A stretch of DNA of 64,000 bases from positions 1 to 64,000 of the forward strand of contig NZ_JANIAA010000004.1 in NCBI RefSeq assembly GCF_024505145.1, written 5' to 3'. The position numbers were made by a program, and so were the translations under genes. Positions 39,765-48,980 of this stretch are shown here, piece by piece. Positions within the stretch are counted from its first letter, which is position 1. Each line of letters opens with the position of its first letter. The notes under the pieces are model-generated. The model did no database searches and was not told where the DNA came from. It worked only from the letters and a program-made list of their open reading frames with translations. Source of the DNA: Streptomyces rugosispiralis (GTDB taxonomy: Bacteria; Actinomycetota; Actinomycetes; Streptomycetales; Streptomycetaceae).

Positions 39765-42629
39765 TCATCCGCTCAGAGCCGAGGCCGGATGCGGCGACTG
39801 CCGGTACTGCCCCAGTTTGCCGTCGAGGACCCGGGCATCGGGGTGGTTCAGCTCCTGGAGAATCTCCAGGGCCCGCCGCCAGTCGAGGAGGGCGGTGGCC
39901 ACATCGCCCTGGGCCAACCGGGTGTCCCCCTGGTGGTGCAGGGTGTCGGCCTCCAGATACCGGTCGCTGATCTCGCGGTAGATGGCGAGCGCCCGGCCGT
40001 ATGAGGTGAGGGCCTGCTCATACCGTCCGAGGTGGTGGTACGCGTACCCCAGGCTGTCCAGCGCGGCGGCCTCGCCGGACGCGTCGCCGATCCGCCGGTG
40101 CAGTTCGACGGCCTCCCGGCAGCGGGCCAGGGCGTGTTCGTACTCACCGAGCAGGATATGGGTCCAGCCGATCTCGTTGAGCACGCTGGCCTGTCCGCTG
40201 ATGTGGCCCAGGGCGACATAGTGGCCGAGCGCCGACCGGTAGTGGGCCAGCGCCTCCTGGTGGCGGCCCTGACAGTTGGCCAGGAAGGCCAGGGCGCGCA
40301 GGGTGCGGGCCTGCCCACCCCGCTCGCCGAGGTCCGTGAACAGCTCCAGCGCCCGCTCCAAATGGCCGTACGCCTCCTCGTACCGGCCCAGTCGTCCCTC
40401 GGCGAAGCCCAGGGTGCGGTGGCTGTGCGCCTGACCGAGCCGATCCGACAGGGCTCGGGCCGCCCCCAGCGCGGTGCGCTGGATGGCGGTCTGCTCCTGC
40501 CAGTGGCCGAGCCGGTCCAGGAAGAGTTCCAGGGTCACGGCCAACTGCCAGGCGTGGGTGGGGAATCCGTGGTCGCGGGCGTGCTCGACGACCGACAGCA
40601 GTACCCGCCGCTCGGCCGAGAGCCATGCCTCGGCGCGCTCCTGGCCGCCGAGGTGCTCGGGCGCCGCGTCGGGCCGGGCCGTGGACACGGGCAGCGGTTC
40701 GGTCCGGTGGGGGGCGAGCCGCGTGGCGGCGGTACGCGCGGTGTGCAGATAGTGGTCGAACATCCGGTGCCGGGCGTCCTGGCGGATCCCCTCCGCCTCA
40801 TGGTCCTGGACCAGCTCCATGGCGTACGCCCGCAGCAGATCGTGGAAGGTGTAGCGGCCCGGGTCGTGCTCCACCAGCAGATGGGCGCGGGTGAGCGCGG
40901 CCAGCAGGGCCCGGGTGACCCGGAGCGGCAGCCCGGCCAGGCTCGCGGCCGCCGCGGTGGAGACCTCGGGCCCGGGATGCAGGGCGAGCAGCCGGAACAG
41001 CCGGGCGGCCTCCGGCTCCAGCGCCCGGTAGGACCAGGAGAAGACGCTCCGCGCGTCGGTGCTCGGATCGGCGCCCGCGAACGCGTCGAGGTTGCCCTGG
41101 CTCTCGCGCAACTCCGCGGCGACAGAAGAAAGGGGAAAGGAGGGACGGGTCGCGGCGCGGGCGGCCACCACCGCCAGCGCGAGCGGCAGCCGCCCGCACA
41201 GCCGGATGATCGTCGCCACCGCCTGCGGCTCCGCGGCGACCCGGTCCGTGCCCAGCCGCCGGACGAGCGCCTCATGGGACTCGGCCGGGGACAGCGGCCC
41301 CAGAGTAAGAGGACGGGCCCCCTCGCTCGCTATCAGACCGTGCAGCTGATTGCGGCTGGTGACGATGGTCAGACAGCCGGGGGAGCCGGGCAGCAGCGGT
41401 CGTACGTGCTGGGAGTCCACCACATTGTCCAGCAGGACCAGCATCCGCCGCCCCGCCAGCAGACTGCGGTACAGCGCGGTCTTGGCGTCCAGACCCGTGG
41501 GCACCCGGCTCGGCGGAATCCCCAGCGCGTGGAGGAATCCGCGCAGCGCCTCGTTCGGCGACATCATCGAACCGGTCGGATCGAAGCCGCGCAGATTGGC
41601 GTAGAGCTGTCCGTCCGGGAACCGGTGGGCGATCCGGTGCGCCCAGTGCACGGCGAGCGCGGTCTTGCCGATCCCGGCCATCCCGTCGATGGCGCTGATC
41701 ACCAGCGGGGCCGGTGAGGCGACCCCGGCGCCCTCGGGCAGCAGGGCGTGGATACCGGCGAGTTCGCTGTGGCGCCCGCTGAACGCGGGCAGATCGGGCG
41801 GCAGTTGCGCCGGGCGGACCGCCGGGGCGGGCGGCGTCGCCGGAGGGGTGGGCTGGACCGGCTCGGCGGGGACCGGGGTGGACCGGGGCACCACCTCGCG
41901 GTGGGCGGCGCGCAACTCCGGGCCGGGTGTCACGCCGAGCTGGTCCGCCAGCCGGTTCCGCGCGGTGGAGAAGACCTCCAGCGCCTCGGCCCGGCGTCCG
42001 GTGGTGGCGAGCACCCGGATCAGCTGGGCTTGCAGGGTCTCGTCCAGCGTGTGGTGGGCGGCGAGCTGCTGCAGCACGATGGGCAGTTGCTCCGGGACCT
42101 CGGAGGCCAGCGCGGTGATGGCGGCCTCCTTGGCGATGGCCAGAAGTTCACGGTCGACACCGGAGAAGACGGGATGGGTCTGGATGTCGGAGGGGACTCC
42201 GGTGGCGGTCGGCCCCTGCCACAGGGCGAGCGCCTGGGCGAACAGCTCGGCCGCCCGCTCCGGCGCCCCCTCGGCGGCGGTGTGCCGGGCCGATTCGGTC
42301 AAGCGCCGGAAGCGCAGCAGATCCAGCGCGTCCGTGTCGGCGTTCAGCCGGTAGCCGCCGGAACTGCGCACCAGCCGGCTGCCCTCCGCCCGCGCCGCCA
42401 GGCCCGGTTCCAGCAGCCGGCGCACCGAGCCCACATGGCGGTGCACCACATTCACCGCGGTGCTCGGCGGATCCTGCACCCAGAGGACATCGACGATCTC
42501 GCTGAGCGCCACCGGCTGCCCCGCCCGCACCAGCAACAGCGCCAGCAGCGCTCGCTGTTTGGGCGGGCCCAGCTCCAGTTCGGCGTCCGCACGCCACGCC
42601 CTGACCGGGCCTAACACCGTAAATCGCAC
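39765..42629 (-). CDS. AfsR/SARP-family regulator with NB-ARC and TPR domains
   Basis: 954-residue regulator. Order: winged-helix SARP DNA-binding domain (about 1-95; MRFTVLGPVRAW and KQRALLALLLVRAGQPV), bacterial transcriptional activator domain (about 100-247), a Pro-rich linker, an NB-ARC ATPase (about 285-560; P-loop GMAGIGKT at 316-323, MLVLLDNV as Walker B), and tetratricopeptide repeats (about 690-930; repeats such as LGRYEEAYGHLERALELF and LGEYEHALARCREAVEL). This is the AfsR architecture, which activates secondary-metabolite genes. No biosynthetic cluster lies beside it. ATG 42629 is followed by a 141-bp gap to a divergent ECF sigma gene. Confidence 0.95.
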   Translation of the reverse strand: MRFTVLGPVRAWRADAELELGPPKQRALLALLLVRAGQPVALSEIVDVLWVQDPPSTAVNVVHRHVGSVRRLLEPGLAARAEGSRLVRSSGGYRLNADTDALDLLRFRRLTESARHTAAEGAPERAAELFAQALALWQGPTATGVPSDIQTHPVFSGVDRELLAIAKEAAITALASEVPEQLPIVLQQLAAHHTLDETLQAQLIRVLATTGRRAEALEVFSTARNRLADQLGVTPGPELRAAHREVVPRSTPVPAEPVQPTPPATPPAPAVRPAQLPPDLPAFSGRHSELAGIHALLPEGAGVASPAPLVISAIDGMAGIGKTALAVHWAHRIAHRFPDGQLYANLRGFDPTGSMMSPNEALRGFLHALGIPPSRVPTGLDAKTALYRSLLAGRRMLVLLDNVVDSQHVRPLLPGSPGCLTIVTSRNQLHGLIASEGARPLTLGPLSPAESHEALVRRLGTDRVAAEPQAVATIIRLCGRLPLALAVVAARAATRPSFPLSSVAAELRESQGNLDAFAGADPSTDARSVFSWSYRALEPEAARLFRLLALHPGPEVSTAAAASLAGLPLRVTRALLAALTRAHLLVEHDPGRYTFHDLLRAYAMELVQDHEAEGIRQDARHRMFDHYLHTARTAATRLAPHRTEPLPVSTARPDAAPEHLGGQERAEAWLSAERRVLLSVVEHARDHGFPTHAWQLAVTLELFLDRLGHWQEQTAIQRTALGAARALSDRLGQAHSHRTLGFAEGRLGRYEEAYGHLERALELFTDLGERGGQARTLRALAFLANCQGRHQEALAHYRSALGHYVALGHISGQASVLNEIGWTHILLGEYEHALARCREAVELHRRIGDASGEAAALDSLGYAYHHLGRYEQALTSYGRALAIYREISDRYLEADTLHHQGDTRLAQGDVATALLDWRRALEILQELNHPDARVLDGKLGQYRQSPHPASALSG

Positions 42630-42770
42630 AACTAGGGATCTTAGTCCAGCCCGTTTCGGGCACCGTGCTCTTCCGGCCGCGTTGTGACGTCAGACTTTCG
42701 TCACTCAATCGGCGTCCCCCTTCTTCTACGCTCCCGCCATCGACACATTCGCCTCGGGGGGAACGGGACG

Positions 42771-43322
42771 ATGGACATCAACGCGGCGGCCGTCATGACC
42801 GACGCCGACACTTTCTTAACGACGCTGTACCGGCGCCACGGCTCGGCGCTGCTCCGGCTGGCGGCCCGGCTGCTGGGCGGGGACTGGCACCGGGCCCAGG
42901 ACATCGTGCAGGAGGTGGCGATCCGGGCCTGGCAGCGGCCGATGGACGTCGGCCCCATGGACGCCACCGCCCGCCACCGGCTGTTCACGGTGGTCAGTGA
43001 TCTGGTCGGCGATCTGGCCGGCGACGTCCACCGGGACCAGGTGGAGCCGAGGATCGAGACGGCCGGTGAGGCGGACCTGGCGCTGCCGGCCACACCGGAC
43101 GCGGTCGATCAGACGCTCACCGCCCGGGTGGTGTGGGACGCCCTGGCGGACCTGGCGCCCCCGCAGCGCGAGGTGCTGCTGCATCTGCACTATCTGGACC
43201 GCAGTGTGAGCCAGGCGGCCCGGGCGCTCGGGGTGCCCACCGGAACGGTCAAGTCGCGGACGTACTACGCGACTCGGGCGCTGCGGACGGCCCTGCGGGC
43301 GCGGGGGATCACCGACTGCTGA
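42771..43322 (+). CDS. ECF-type RNA polymerase sigma factor
   Basis: 183 residues from ATG 42771, which follows GGGGGGAA. Region 2 is LLRLAARLLGGDWHRAQDIVQ, then VAIRAWQRP; region 4 is LADLAPPQREVLLHLHYLDR, VSQAARALGVPTGTVKSRTYYA. It resembles the SigK/SigL-like ECF group of Streptomyces. No anti-sigma gene is next to it. The gap upstream has GTGACG and CGTCAC arms (around 42684-42705). The adjacent sugar operon has its own regulator, so the sigma's regulon is probably elsewhere. Confidence 0.9.
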   Translation: MDINAAAVMTDADTFLTTLYRRHGSALLRLAARLLGGDWHRAQDIVQEVAIRAWQRPMDVGPMDATARHRLFTVVSDLVGDLAGDVHRDQVEPRIETAGEADLALPATPDAVDQTLTARVVWDALADLAPPQREVLLHLHYLDRSVSQAARALGVPTGTVKSRTYYATRALRTALRARGITDC

Positions 43323-43377
43323 CCGTCCCCGACCACTCGCCGACTGCTTTCTGATCGAATGATCGCTACTATGGCGG

Positions 43378-43398
43378 TGTTTCGATATGAAGACGAAA
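43378..43398. promoter_or_regulatory. Operator candidate before the hybrid regulator gene
   Basis: TGTTTCGATATGAAGACGAAA lies 26 bp before the regulator start and contains TTTCG and CGAAA inverted ends. A related sequence, TGTTCGATGTATTGACGGAA, precedes the transporter operon at 44531, so both may be bound by the regulator. Confidence 0.45.
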
Positions 43399-43423
43399 GC
43401 CGATCGCGTCGGAGGTGGGGAAC

Positions 43424-44506
43424 ATGCGGGAGCCGGCGGAGAAGCGGCAGGCACGGATCGCGGCCCTTGTGGAGGCCCGGGGCAGCGCCCGGATCACCGA
43501 TCTCGCGGATGAGCTGGCGGTGTCCGTCGTCACCGTGCGGCGTGACGTGGAGGAGCTGGCCCAGCGCGGGGAGGTGCGCCGCGGCCACGGGGTGGCGCGC
43601 TCGCTGCGGCCTATGCCTACGGAGTCCACCGCCACCGGCGACACCATCGGCATGGTGGTCCCGGAGCGCAACACGTACCTCACCGAGGCCGTCCAGGCGG
43701 CGCGCGAGGCCGCCGAGAAGGCCGGGCTGCGGCTCGCGCTGCATATCGCTGCGGATGAGCGCGGGACCGAGCGCGCGGTGCGCCAGGCACTGGACGCGGG
43801 CGCGCGGGGGCTGCTGCTCGCCCCGCGCTGGCGTACCGAGGCGGAGGCCCGGGCGGACCACGCCTGGCTCGCCGACCTGGAGGTTCCGGTGGTGCTGGTG
43901 GAGCGCAGGCCCCATCGGGGCAGCGCGATCTACGGGGTGGACTGTGTGCGCTCGGACCACGGCTACGGGGTCCATCTGGCGCTGGAGCACCTGATCTCGC
44001 TGGGGCACCGGCGCATCGTGCTGGCGGCGCGCGACGACAGCCCCACCGCGCGGGTGGTCCGGTCGGAGTTCGCCGCGCAGACCGTCGCCCGCGGCATCAG
44101 CGAGGGGTGCCCGGTGATGCTCAGCTCGCGCACCGCGGGGCCCGACCCCAGCCCGCGCGACGAGCGGGAGGCCGACCTGGCCGCCGCGGTGCGCCGGGCC
44201 GGGGCCACCGCCGCCCTGATCCACGGTGACATGGACGCGCTGGTGCTGGTCCAGCGGCTGCGCGAGGCGGGCATCGAGGTGCCGCGCGACTGCTCGGTGG
44301 TCGCCTACAACGATGTGGTCGCCGACATGGGGCAGATCGCGCTGACGGCGGTGGCCCCGCCCAAGGGGGAGGTCGGGCAGGCGGCGCTGGAGCTGCTGAC
44401 CCGCCAGCTGGAGCGGACCCGGGCCGGGCGGTGGGCCGGCGCCCCCCGCCATCTGGAGCTGCTGCCGCACCTGGTGGTCCGGGATTCCACCGCTCCGCTC
44501 GGCTGA
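43424..44506 (+). CDS. DeoR-type HTH fused to LacI-type sugar sensor
   Basis: 360 residues from ATG 43424 (GGAGG 8 nt upstream). The N-terminus is a DeoR helix-turn-helix (RQARIAALVEARGSARITDL, then VSVVTVRRDVEELAQRGEVR, RGHGVA). From about residue 70 it is a periplasmic-binding-like sensor of the LacI/GalR class: IGMVVPERNTYLTEAVQAAR, HLISLGHRRIVLAARDDSPT, VPRDCSVVAYNDVVADM. LacI sensors normally carry a LacI HTH; the DeoR head is a less common combination found in actinobacteria. It is 101 bp upstream of the sugar transporter genes and probably their repressor. Confidence 0.9.
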   Translation: MREPAEKRQARIAALVEARGSARITDLADELAVSVVTVRRDVEELAQRGEVRRGHGVARSLRPMPTESTATGDTIGMVVPERNTYLTEAVQAAREAAEKAGLRLALHIAADERGTERAVRQALDAGARGLLLAPRWRTEAEARADHAWLADLEVPVVLVERRPHRGSAIYGVDCVRSDHGYGVHLALEHLISLGHRRIVLAARDDSPTARVVRSEFAAQTVARGISEGCPVMLSSRTAGPDPSPRDEREADLAAAVRRAGATAALIHGDMDALVLVQRLREAGIEVPRDCSVVAYNDVVADMGQIALTAVAPPKGEVGQAALELLTRQLERTRAGRWAGAPRHLELLPHLVVRDSTAPLG

Positions 44507-44530
44507 GCGTTTGACCGATTTAGTTTCTAC

Positions 44531-44560
44531 TGTTCGATGTATTGACGGAAATTCAGTCAA
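44531..44560. promoter_or_regulatory. Operator candidate of the sugar transport operon
   Basis: TGTTCGATGT (44531-44540) echoes the site at 43378; right after it, TTGAC (44542-44546) and GTCAA (44556-44560) make a 19-bp interrupted palindrome. It lies 48 bp before the solute-binding protein start, where a repressor would block transcription. Confidence 0.45.
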
Positions 44561-44607
44561 GCGCTCAGGATTCCCTCTGACTCCACCGTTGAATCAGGGG
44601 AGGGTCC

Positions 44608-45957
44608 ATGCCTGGCCATAGACGCCCAGGACGCCCGATGCCCGGACACCGGGCGACGGCGGGCACCACCGCACTGCTCACGCTGCTCGTCCTCGTCCTG
44701 GCGGGCTGCTCCACCAGCCGCGGGTCCGACACCACCGGTGACGGCCCCGTGCGCCTCACCTTCTGGTCGGCGCTGCGCGGCAGTCAGGAGGTCGTCGACG
44801 AGTTCAACCGCACCCACACCGACATCAAGGTGGACTTCCAGCAGGTCCCCTCCGGCGAGCAGGGCGGCTGGGCCAAGCTCAGCAACGCCGCCCGCGCGAC
44901 CAACGCCCCCGATGTCGCCACCGTCGAATACCCCCAGCTGCCCAGCTTCACCATCGACGGCGTACCCCGGGACATCACCAAGCTGCTGCCCGACTCGGTG
45001 CGCCGCAAGATCCTGCCGCAGGCGCTGGATCTCACCACCTTCGACGGGCGCACCTACGCCGTACCGGTGGACATCGAGCCGATGGTCTTCCTGTACCGCA
45101 AGGACATCTTCACCAAGAACCACATCCCGGTCCCCAAGACCTGGGCGGAGTTCGAGAGTTCGGCCCGCGAGCTCAAGAAGGCCCAGCCCCGGTCCCGGAT
45201 CGCCAGCCTCTTCACCACCGGCGGCACCCTCTACATGGCCGGGTACGCCTGGCAGGCCGGGGCCCAGTGGTACCAGACCTCGAACGACACCTGGCGCGTC
45301 TCCATGGACGACGCCCCCACCCGCAAGGTCGCCGGCTACTGGCAGCGGCTGATGGACGACGACCTGGTGCGCGTCGAACCCGGCTCCAGCCAGCAGTGGC
45401 GGGCCCATCTGCGCAGCGGTGAGACGGCCGGATATCTGGCGGGCGCCTGGGCCGCGGGCTCGATGATGGCGTCCACCCCCGATGGCAAGGGCAAATGGGC
45501 CATCGCGCCGATGCCGCAGTGGGACCCGGCGAAGCCCAAGGTGAGCACGCAGGGTGGCTCGACCTTCATGGTCACCAAGGACAGCAAGCACCCCAAGGAG
45601 GCCATGGAGTTCATCTCCTGGATGGTGACCAGCCCCGACGCCCTGCGCGCCAAGCTCGCCAGCGGTGTCAGCAGCGCCTTCCCGTCCGTGCCCGGCCTGG
45701 TCCCGGTCGCCCGCAAGGAGATGGACACCAGCTACTACTCCGGACAGGACATCTTCGGCCTCTTCGGGAAGCAGGCCGAGATGATCACCTCCACCTGGAA
45801 GTGGGGACCGCGGATGGTCTCGACCACCACCTCCGGCGACGACGGGCTCGCCAGGGCCGGAGCCGGCAGCGGCACCGTCCTGGAGGCCCTGCGCGAAGCC
45901 CAGAGCAGAACCATGCCCGACCTGAAGAGCCTCGGCCTGTCGGTCACCACCGACTGA
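44608..45957 (+). CDS. Sugar ABC transporter solute-binding lipoprotein
   Basis: 449-residue family 1 solute-binding protein. A signal with lipobox LAGC (residues about 20-34) anchors it outside the membrane. Typical features are RLTFWSALRGSQEVVDEFNR, the PVDIEPMVFLYRKDIF hinge segment, and SWMVTSPDALRAKLASG. First gene of the uptake operon. Relatives bind mono- or oligosaccharides; DUF2264 and TIM-barrel isomerase neighbours suggest plant polysaccharide fragments such as uronate-containing sugars (inference). Confidence 0.93.
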   Translation: MPGHRRPGRPMPGHRATAGTTALLTLLVLVLAGCSTSRGSDTTGDGPVRLTFWSALRGSQEVVDEFNRTHTDIKVDFQQVPSGEQGGWAKLSNAARATNAPDVATVEYPQLPSFTIDGVPRDITKLLPDSVRRKILPQALDLTTFDGRTYAVPVDIEPMVFLYRKDIFTKNHIPVPKTWAEFESSARELKKAQPRSRIASLFTTGGTLYMAGYAWQAGAQWYQTSNDTWRVSMDDAPTRKVAGYWQRLMDDDLVRVEPGSSQQWRAHLRSGETAGYLAGAWAAGSMMASTPDGKGKWAIAPMPQWDPAKPKVSTQGGSTFMVTKDSKHPKEAMEFISWMVTSPDALRAKLASGVSSAFPSVPGLVPVARKEMDTSYYSGQDIFGLFGKQAEMITSTWKWGPRMVSTTTSGDDGLARAGAGSGTVLEALREAQSRTMPDLKSLGLSVTTD

Positions 45958-46023
45958 GCCCGCCCCGCCACCTCGTACACACCTTCGAAAGCCGCACTCA
46001 CCACGCCTGAGCCGAGGTACTCC

Positions 46024-46983
46024 GTGAGCACAGTCACGTCCTCAAGACGGACGGCGCCGCCACAGGCGGCCGCCGCCGACCCGCCCCGCAGAACCGGACG
46101 GCGCCAGCAGCGGATCGCCGCCACCGTCCTGCTGACCCCCTTCACGGCACTGCTCATCGCCGTGTTCCTCGTCCCCGTCGGCTACGCCATCTACCTCAGC
46201 CTCTTCGGCGAGGACCACAGCGGGCTCGGCTTCGGCGGCGGGGAGACCGTCTTCACCGGACTGCGCAGCTATCTGGCGGTGCTGCAGGACCCCAGCTTCC
46301 TCTCCGGGTTCGGCACCATCGCCCTCTACTGCGTGATCTTCGTTCCCACCGTGGTCGTCAGCGCCCTCGCGCTCGCCCTGCTGCTCGACTCGGGCCTCAT
46401 CCGGCTGCGGCGGACCTCGCAGATGCTGCTCTATCTGCCGCACGCCGTCCCCGGCATCATCGCGGCCGTCATCTGGCTGTACCTCTACACCCCGGGGCTC
46501 AGCCCGGTGATCAAGCTCTTCGCACAGGCCGACATCACCATCGACTTCCTCGGCCTGCACACCGTGCTCCCGTCGATCGTCAACATCGCCCTGTGGAGCG
46601 GCCTCGGCTACAACATGATCATCTTCTACGCGGCGCTCCAGGCACTGCCGCGCGAGGTGATCGAGGCCGCGACCATCGACGGCGCCGGCGGCATCCGCAC
46701 CGCGCTCCAGGTCAAGGTGCCCATCATCAGGGGCTCCGTGGTGATGGTGTGCATGTTCTCGCTGATCGGCGCGCTGCAGCTGTTCACCGAGCCCATGCTG
46801 ATGAACCAGGCCACCCCGATGGTCAACTCCCGCTTCACCCCGAACATGTACATCTACGACGCGGCCTTCCGCCGCAACAACTACGGACTCGCCTCCGCGG
46901 CCTCCGTCATCCTCCTGATCGTCACTTGCGTCCTGTCGTACGCCGTGACGCGCTGGTCGGGCCGCCGGGAACGGAGAGCGTGA
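46024..46983 (+). CDS. Sugar ABC transporter permease (MalF type)
   Basis: 319 residues from GTG 46024, with six predicted membrane helices. MalF-type features: LLTPFTALLIAVFLVPVGYA early, and the EAA loop LPREVIEAATIDGAGGIRTA followed by VKVPIIRGSVV. It ends TGATG, sharing a base with the next start. It forms the channel with the following permease; the ATPase is not in the operon and is probably supplied by a shared MsiK-like protein. Confidence 0.93.
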   Translation: MSTVTSSRRTAPPQAAAADPPRRTGRRQQRIAATVLLTPFTALLIAVFLVPVGYAIYLSLFGEDHSGLGFGGGETVFTGLRSYLAVLQDPSFLSGFGTIALYCVIFVPTVVVSALALALLLDSGLIRLRRTSQMLLYLPHAVPGIIAAVIWLYLYTPGLSPVIKLFAQADITIDFLGLHTVLPSIVNIALWSGLGYNMIIFYAALQALPREVIEAATIDGAGGIRTALQVKVPIIRGSVVMVCMFSLIGALQLFTEPMLMNQATPMVNSRFTPNMYIYDAAFRRNNYGLASAASVILLIVTCVLSYAVTRWSGRRERRA

Positions 46984-47894
46984 TGACCACGACCACACCC
47001 ACCACCCCCGTGCGCCCCTCCCCGGGACCGTCCAGGCCGCTCGGCAAGCCCTTCGGCGGCTCCAAGCTGACCAGCCGCGGCATCGCCAACGCCGTGGTCC
47101 TGATCGCCGCCCTCTACACCATGCTGCCCGCGCTGTGGCTGGTGCTGGCGTCCACCAAGAACGCCGACGCCCTCTTCGGCAGCGACATCCTCTCGCTCGG
47201 CGACTTCTCCTTCGCCCGCAACCTCTCCGACCTGTTCTCCATGGACGGCGGGCTCTACGGCGAGTGGTACGTCAACAGCCTGCTGTACGCGGTCGTCGGG
47301 GCCCTGGTCGGCTCGCTCATCAGCGTCGCCGCGGGCTACGCCTTCGACAAGTACGAGTTCCGGCACAAGGAGAAGTTCTTCGGGCTGGTCCTCACCGGCG
47401 TCATGGTGCCGCCGACCGTGCTGGCCCTTCCGCTCTATCTGGTGGCCTCCGAGCTAGGGGTGGTCAACACCTTCTGGTCGGTCTTCATCCCGGTGCTCTT
47501 CAACCCCTTCGGCGTCTATCTGGCTCGCCTGCTCAGCAGCGGCTATGTGCCCAACGAGGTGCTGGAGGCATCCCGGGTCGACGGCGCGGGGGAGCTGCAG
47601 ACCTATGTGCGGGTCAGCCTGCGGATGCTCGGGCCCGGGTTCGTGACCGTCTTCCTCTTCCAGCTCACGGCCATCTGGAACAACTTCTTCCTTCCGATGG
47701 TGATGCTCTCCGACCAGCACCTTTATCCGCTCAGCCTCGGCCTCTACACCTGGAACAGCGCCGCCACCGTCTCGCCCGAGTACTACCCCCTCGTGGTCAT
47801 CGGCTCACTGCTCGCCGTCGTGCCGCTGATCGTGGCGTTCGTCATGTTGCAGCGCTACTGGAAGTCCGGACTGACCGCAGGGAGCGTCAAGTGA
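46983..47894 (+). CDS. Sugar ABC transporter permease (MalG type)
   Basis: 303 residues. Six membrane helices; FGSDILSLGDFSFARNLSDL precedes the core, the EAA loop is YVPNEVLEASRVDGAGELQT, and FVTVFLFQLTAIWNNFFLPM is typical of MalG. It overlaps both neighbours (TGATG before; its stop overlaps the dehydrogenase GTG). Confidence 0.93.
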   Translation: MTTTTPTTPVRPSPGPSRPLGKPFGGSKLTSRGIANAVVLIAALYTMLPALWLVLASTKNADALFGSDILSLGDFSFARNLSDLFSMDGGLYGEWYVNSLLYAVVGALVGSLISVAAGYAFDKYEFRHKEKFFGLVLTGVMVPPTVLALPLYLVASELGVVNTFWSVFIPVLFNPFGVYLARLLSSGYVPNEVLEASRVDGAGELQTYVRVSLRMLGPGFVTVFLFQLTAIWNNFFLPMVMLSDQHLYPLSLGLYTWNSAATVSPEYYPLVVIGSLLAVVPLIVAFVMLQRYWKSGLTAGSVK

Positions 47895-48922
47895 CCGCAA
47901 CCCACCTCTCCGCCCACCGCCGCCCCCGCGCCGCCCTGGCCATGGCCGAGCGGTCCGCCCGGCAGGTGCTCGGGCCCGCGAGCCTGGACCGGCTCGTCGA
48001 CCTCCTCGACCTCGACCCCGGCCTCGTCCTCGACGACTTCACCACCCCGGCCGCCCGCCGCGCACTCGCCGACACCGAACTGCTGGTCACCGGCTGGGGC
48101 TGCCCGCCCCTGGACCGCCACACGCTCGACGCCGCGCCCCGGCTGCGCGCCGTGGTCCACACCGCGGGCACCGTGCGCCACCACATCACCGACGCCTGCT
48201 GGGAACGTGGCATCGAGGTCTCCTCGGCGGCCGCGGCCAACGCCGTGCCCGTCGCCGAGTACACCGTCGCCATGATCCTGCTGTCCAACAAGCGCGTCCT
48301 GGACATCGCCCGGGACTACCGCGCGGAGCGGCGCACGATCGACTGGAACGAGCGCTATCCGGACGCGGGCAACTACCGCCGGACGGTGGGCATCCTCAGC
48401 GCCTCCGCCATCGGCCGCCGGGTGATCGAGCTGCTGCGCCCGTACGACCTCGACCTCCTGCTGCACGACCCGTATGTCACCGCTCAGGAGGCGAAGGAGC
48501 TCGGGGCGCGCCTGGTGCCCCTGCGGGAACTCTTCGCCGGCAGCGATGTCATCAGCGTCCACACCCCCCTGCTGCCCGCCACCCAGGGCCTGGTCAGCCG
48601 GGAACTGCTGGCCGCCATGCCGGACGGCGCCGTGCTCATCAACACCGCGCGCGGGGCGGTGGTGGACCAGGAGGCGCTGACCGAGGAGGTGGTGGCCGGG
48701 CGGATCCGCGCCGTCCTCGACGTCACCGTGCCGGAGGTGCTGCCCGCCTCCTCCCCGCTGTACGACTGCGACAACGCGCTCATCACCCCGCATATCGCCG
48801 GATCCAAGAGCGGTGAGCTGCGCCGCCTGGCCGATCTCGCCATCGGCGAGATCGAGCACTACGTCACCGGCCGCCCCTTCGCCCACCCCGTACGACCGGA
48901 GATCCTCGACCGCTCGGCGTAA
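47891..48922 (+). CDS. D-isomer-specific 2-hydroxyacid dehydrogenase, altered cofactor loop
   Basis: 343 residues from the GTG overlapping the permease stop. The 2-hydroxyacid dehydrogenase fold is evident: NAVPVAEYTVAMIL, catalytic Arg in LINTARGAVVDQEAL, Glu in TVPEVLPA, and His in ITPHIAGSKSGELRR. The usual GxGxxG cofactor loop (VGIVGLGRIG in relatives) reads VGILSASAIGRRV, with both central glycines replaced by Ser. Similar changes occur in a Streptomyces subgroup, so activity may be retained. It likely oxidises or reduces a sugar-derived hydroxyacid. Operon position between transporter and DUF2264 supports sugar catabolism. Confidence 0.92.
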   Translation: MTATHLSAHRRPRAALAMAERSARQVLGPASLDRLVDLLDLDPGLVLDDFTTPAARRALADTELLVTGWGCPPLDRHTLDAAPRLRAVVHTAGTVRHHITDACWERGIEVSSAAAANAVPVAEYTVAMILLSNKRVLDIARDYRAERRTIDWNERYPDAGNYRRTVGILSASAIGRRVIELLRPYDLDLLLHDPYVTAQEAKELGARLVPLRELFAGSDVISVHTPLLPATQGLVSRELLAAMPDGAVLINTARGAVVDQEALTEEVVAGRIRAVLDVTVPEVLPASSPLYDCDNALITPHIAGSKSGELRRLADLAIGEIEHYVTGRPFAHPVRPEILDRSA

Positions 48923-48980
48923 CGTCCCGCGACGACCGCTCGGCACAACGTCCCGCGACCCCCAGGAGGCCCACCCCACC

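Noticed and set aside
39765..43322. Secondary-metabolite cluster around the AfsR-like and ECF sigma genes
   Set aside because: No polyketide, peptide, terpene or tailoring enzyme genes are present in the neighbourhood.
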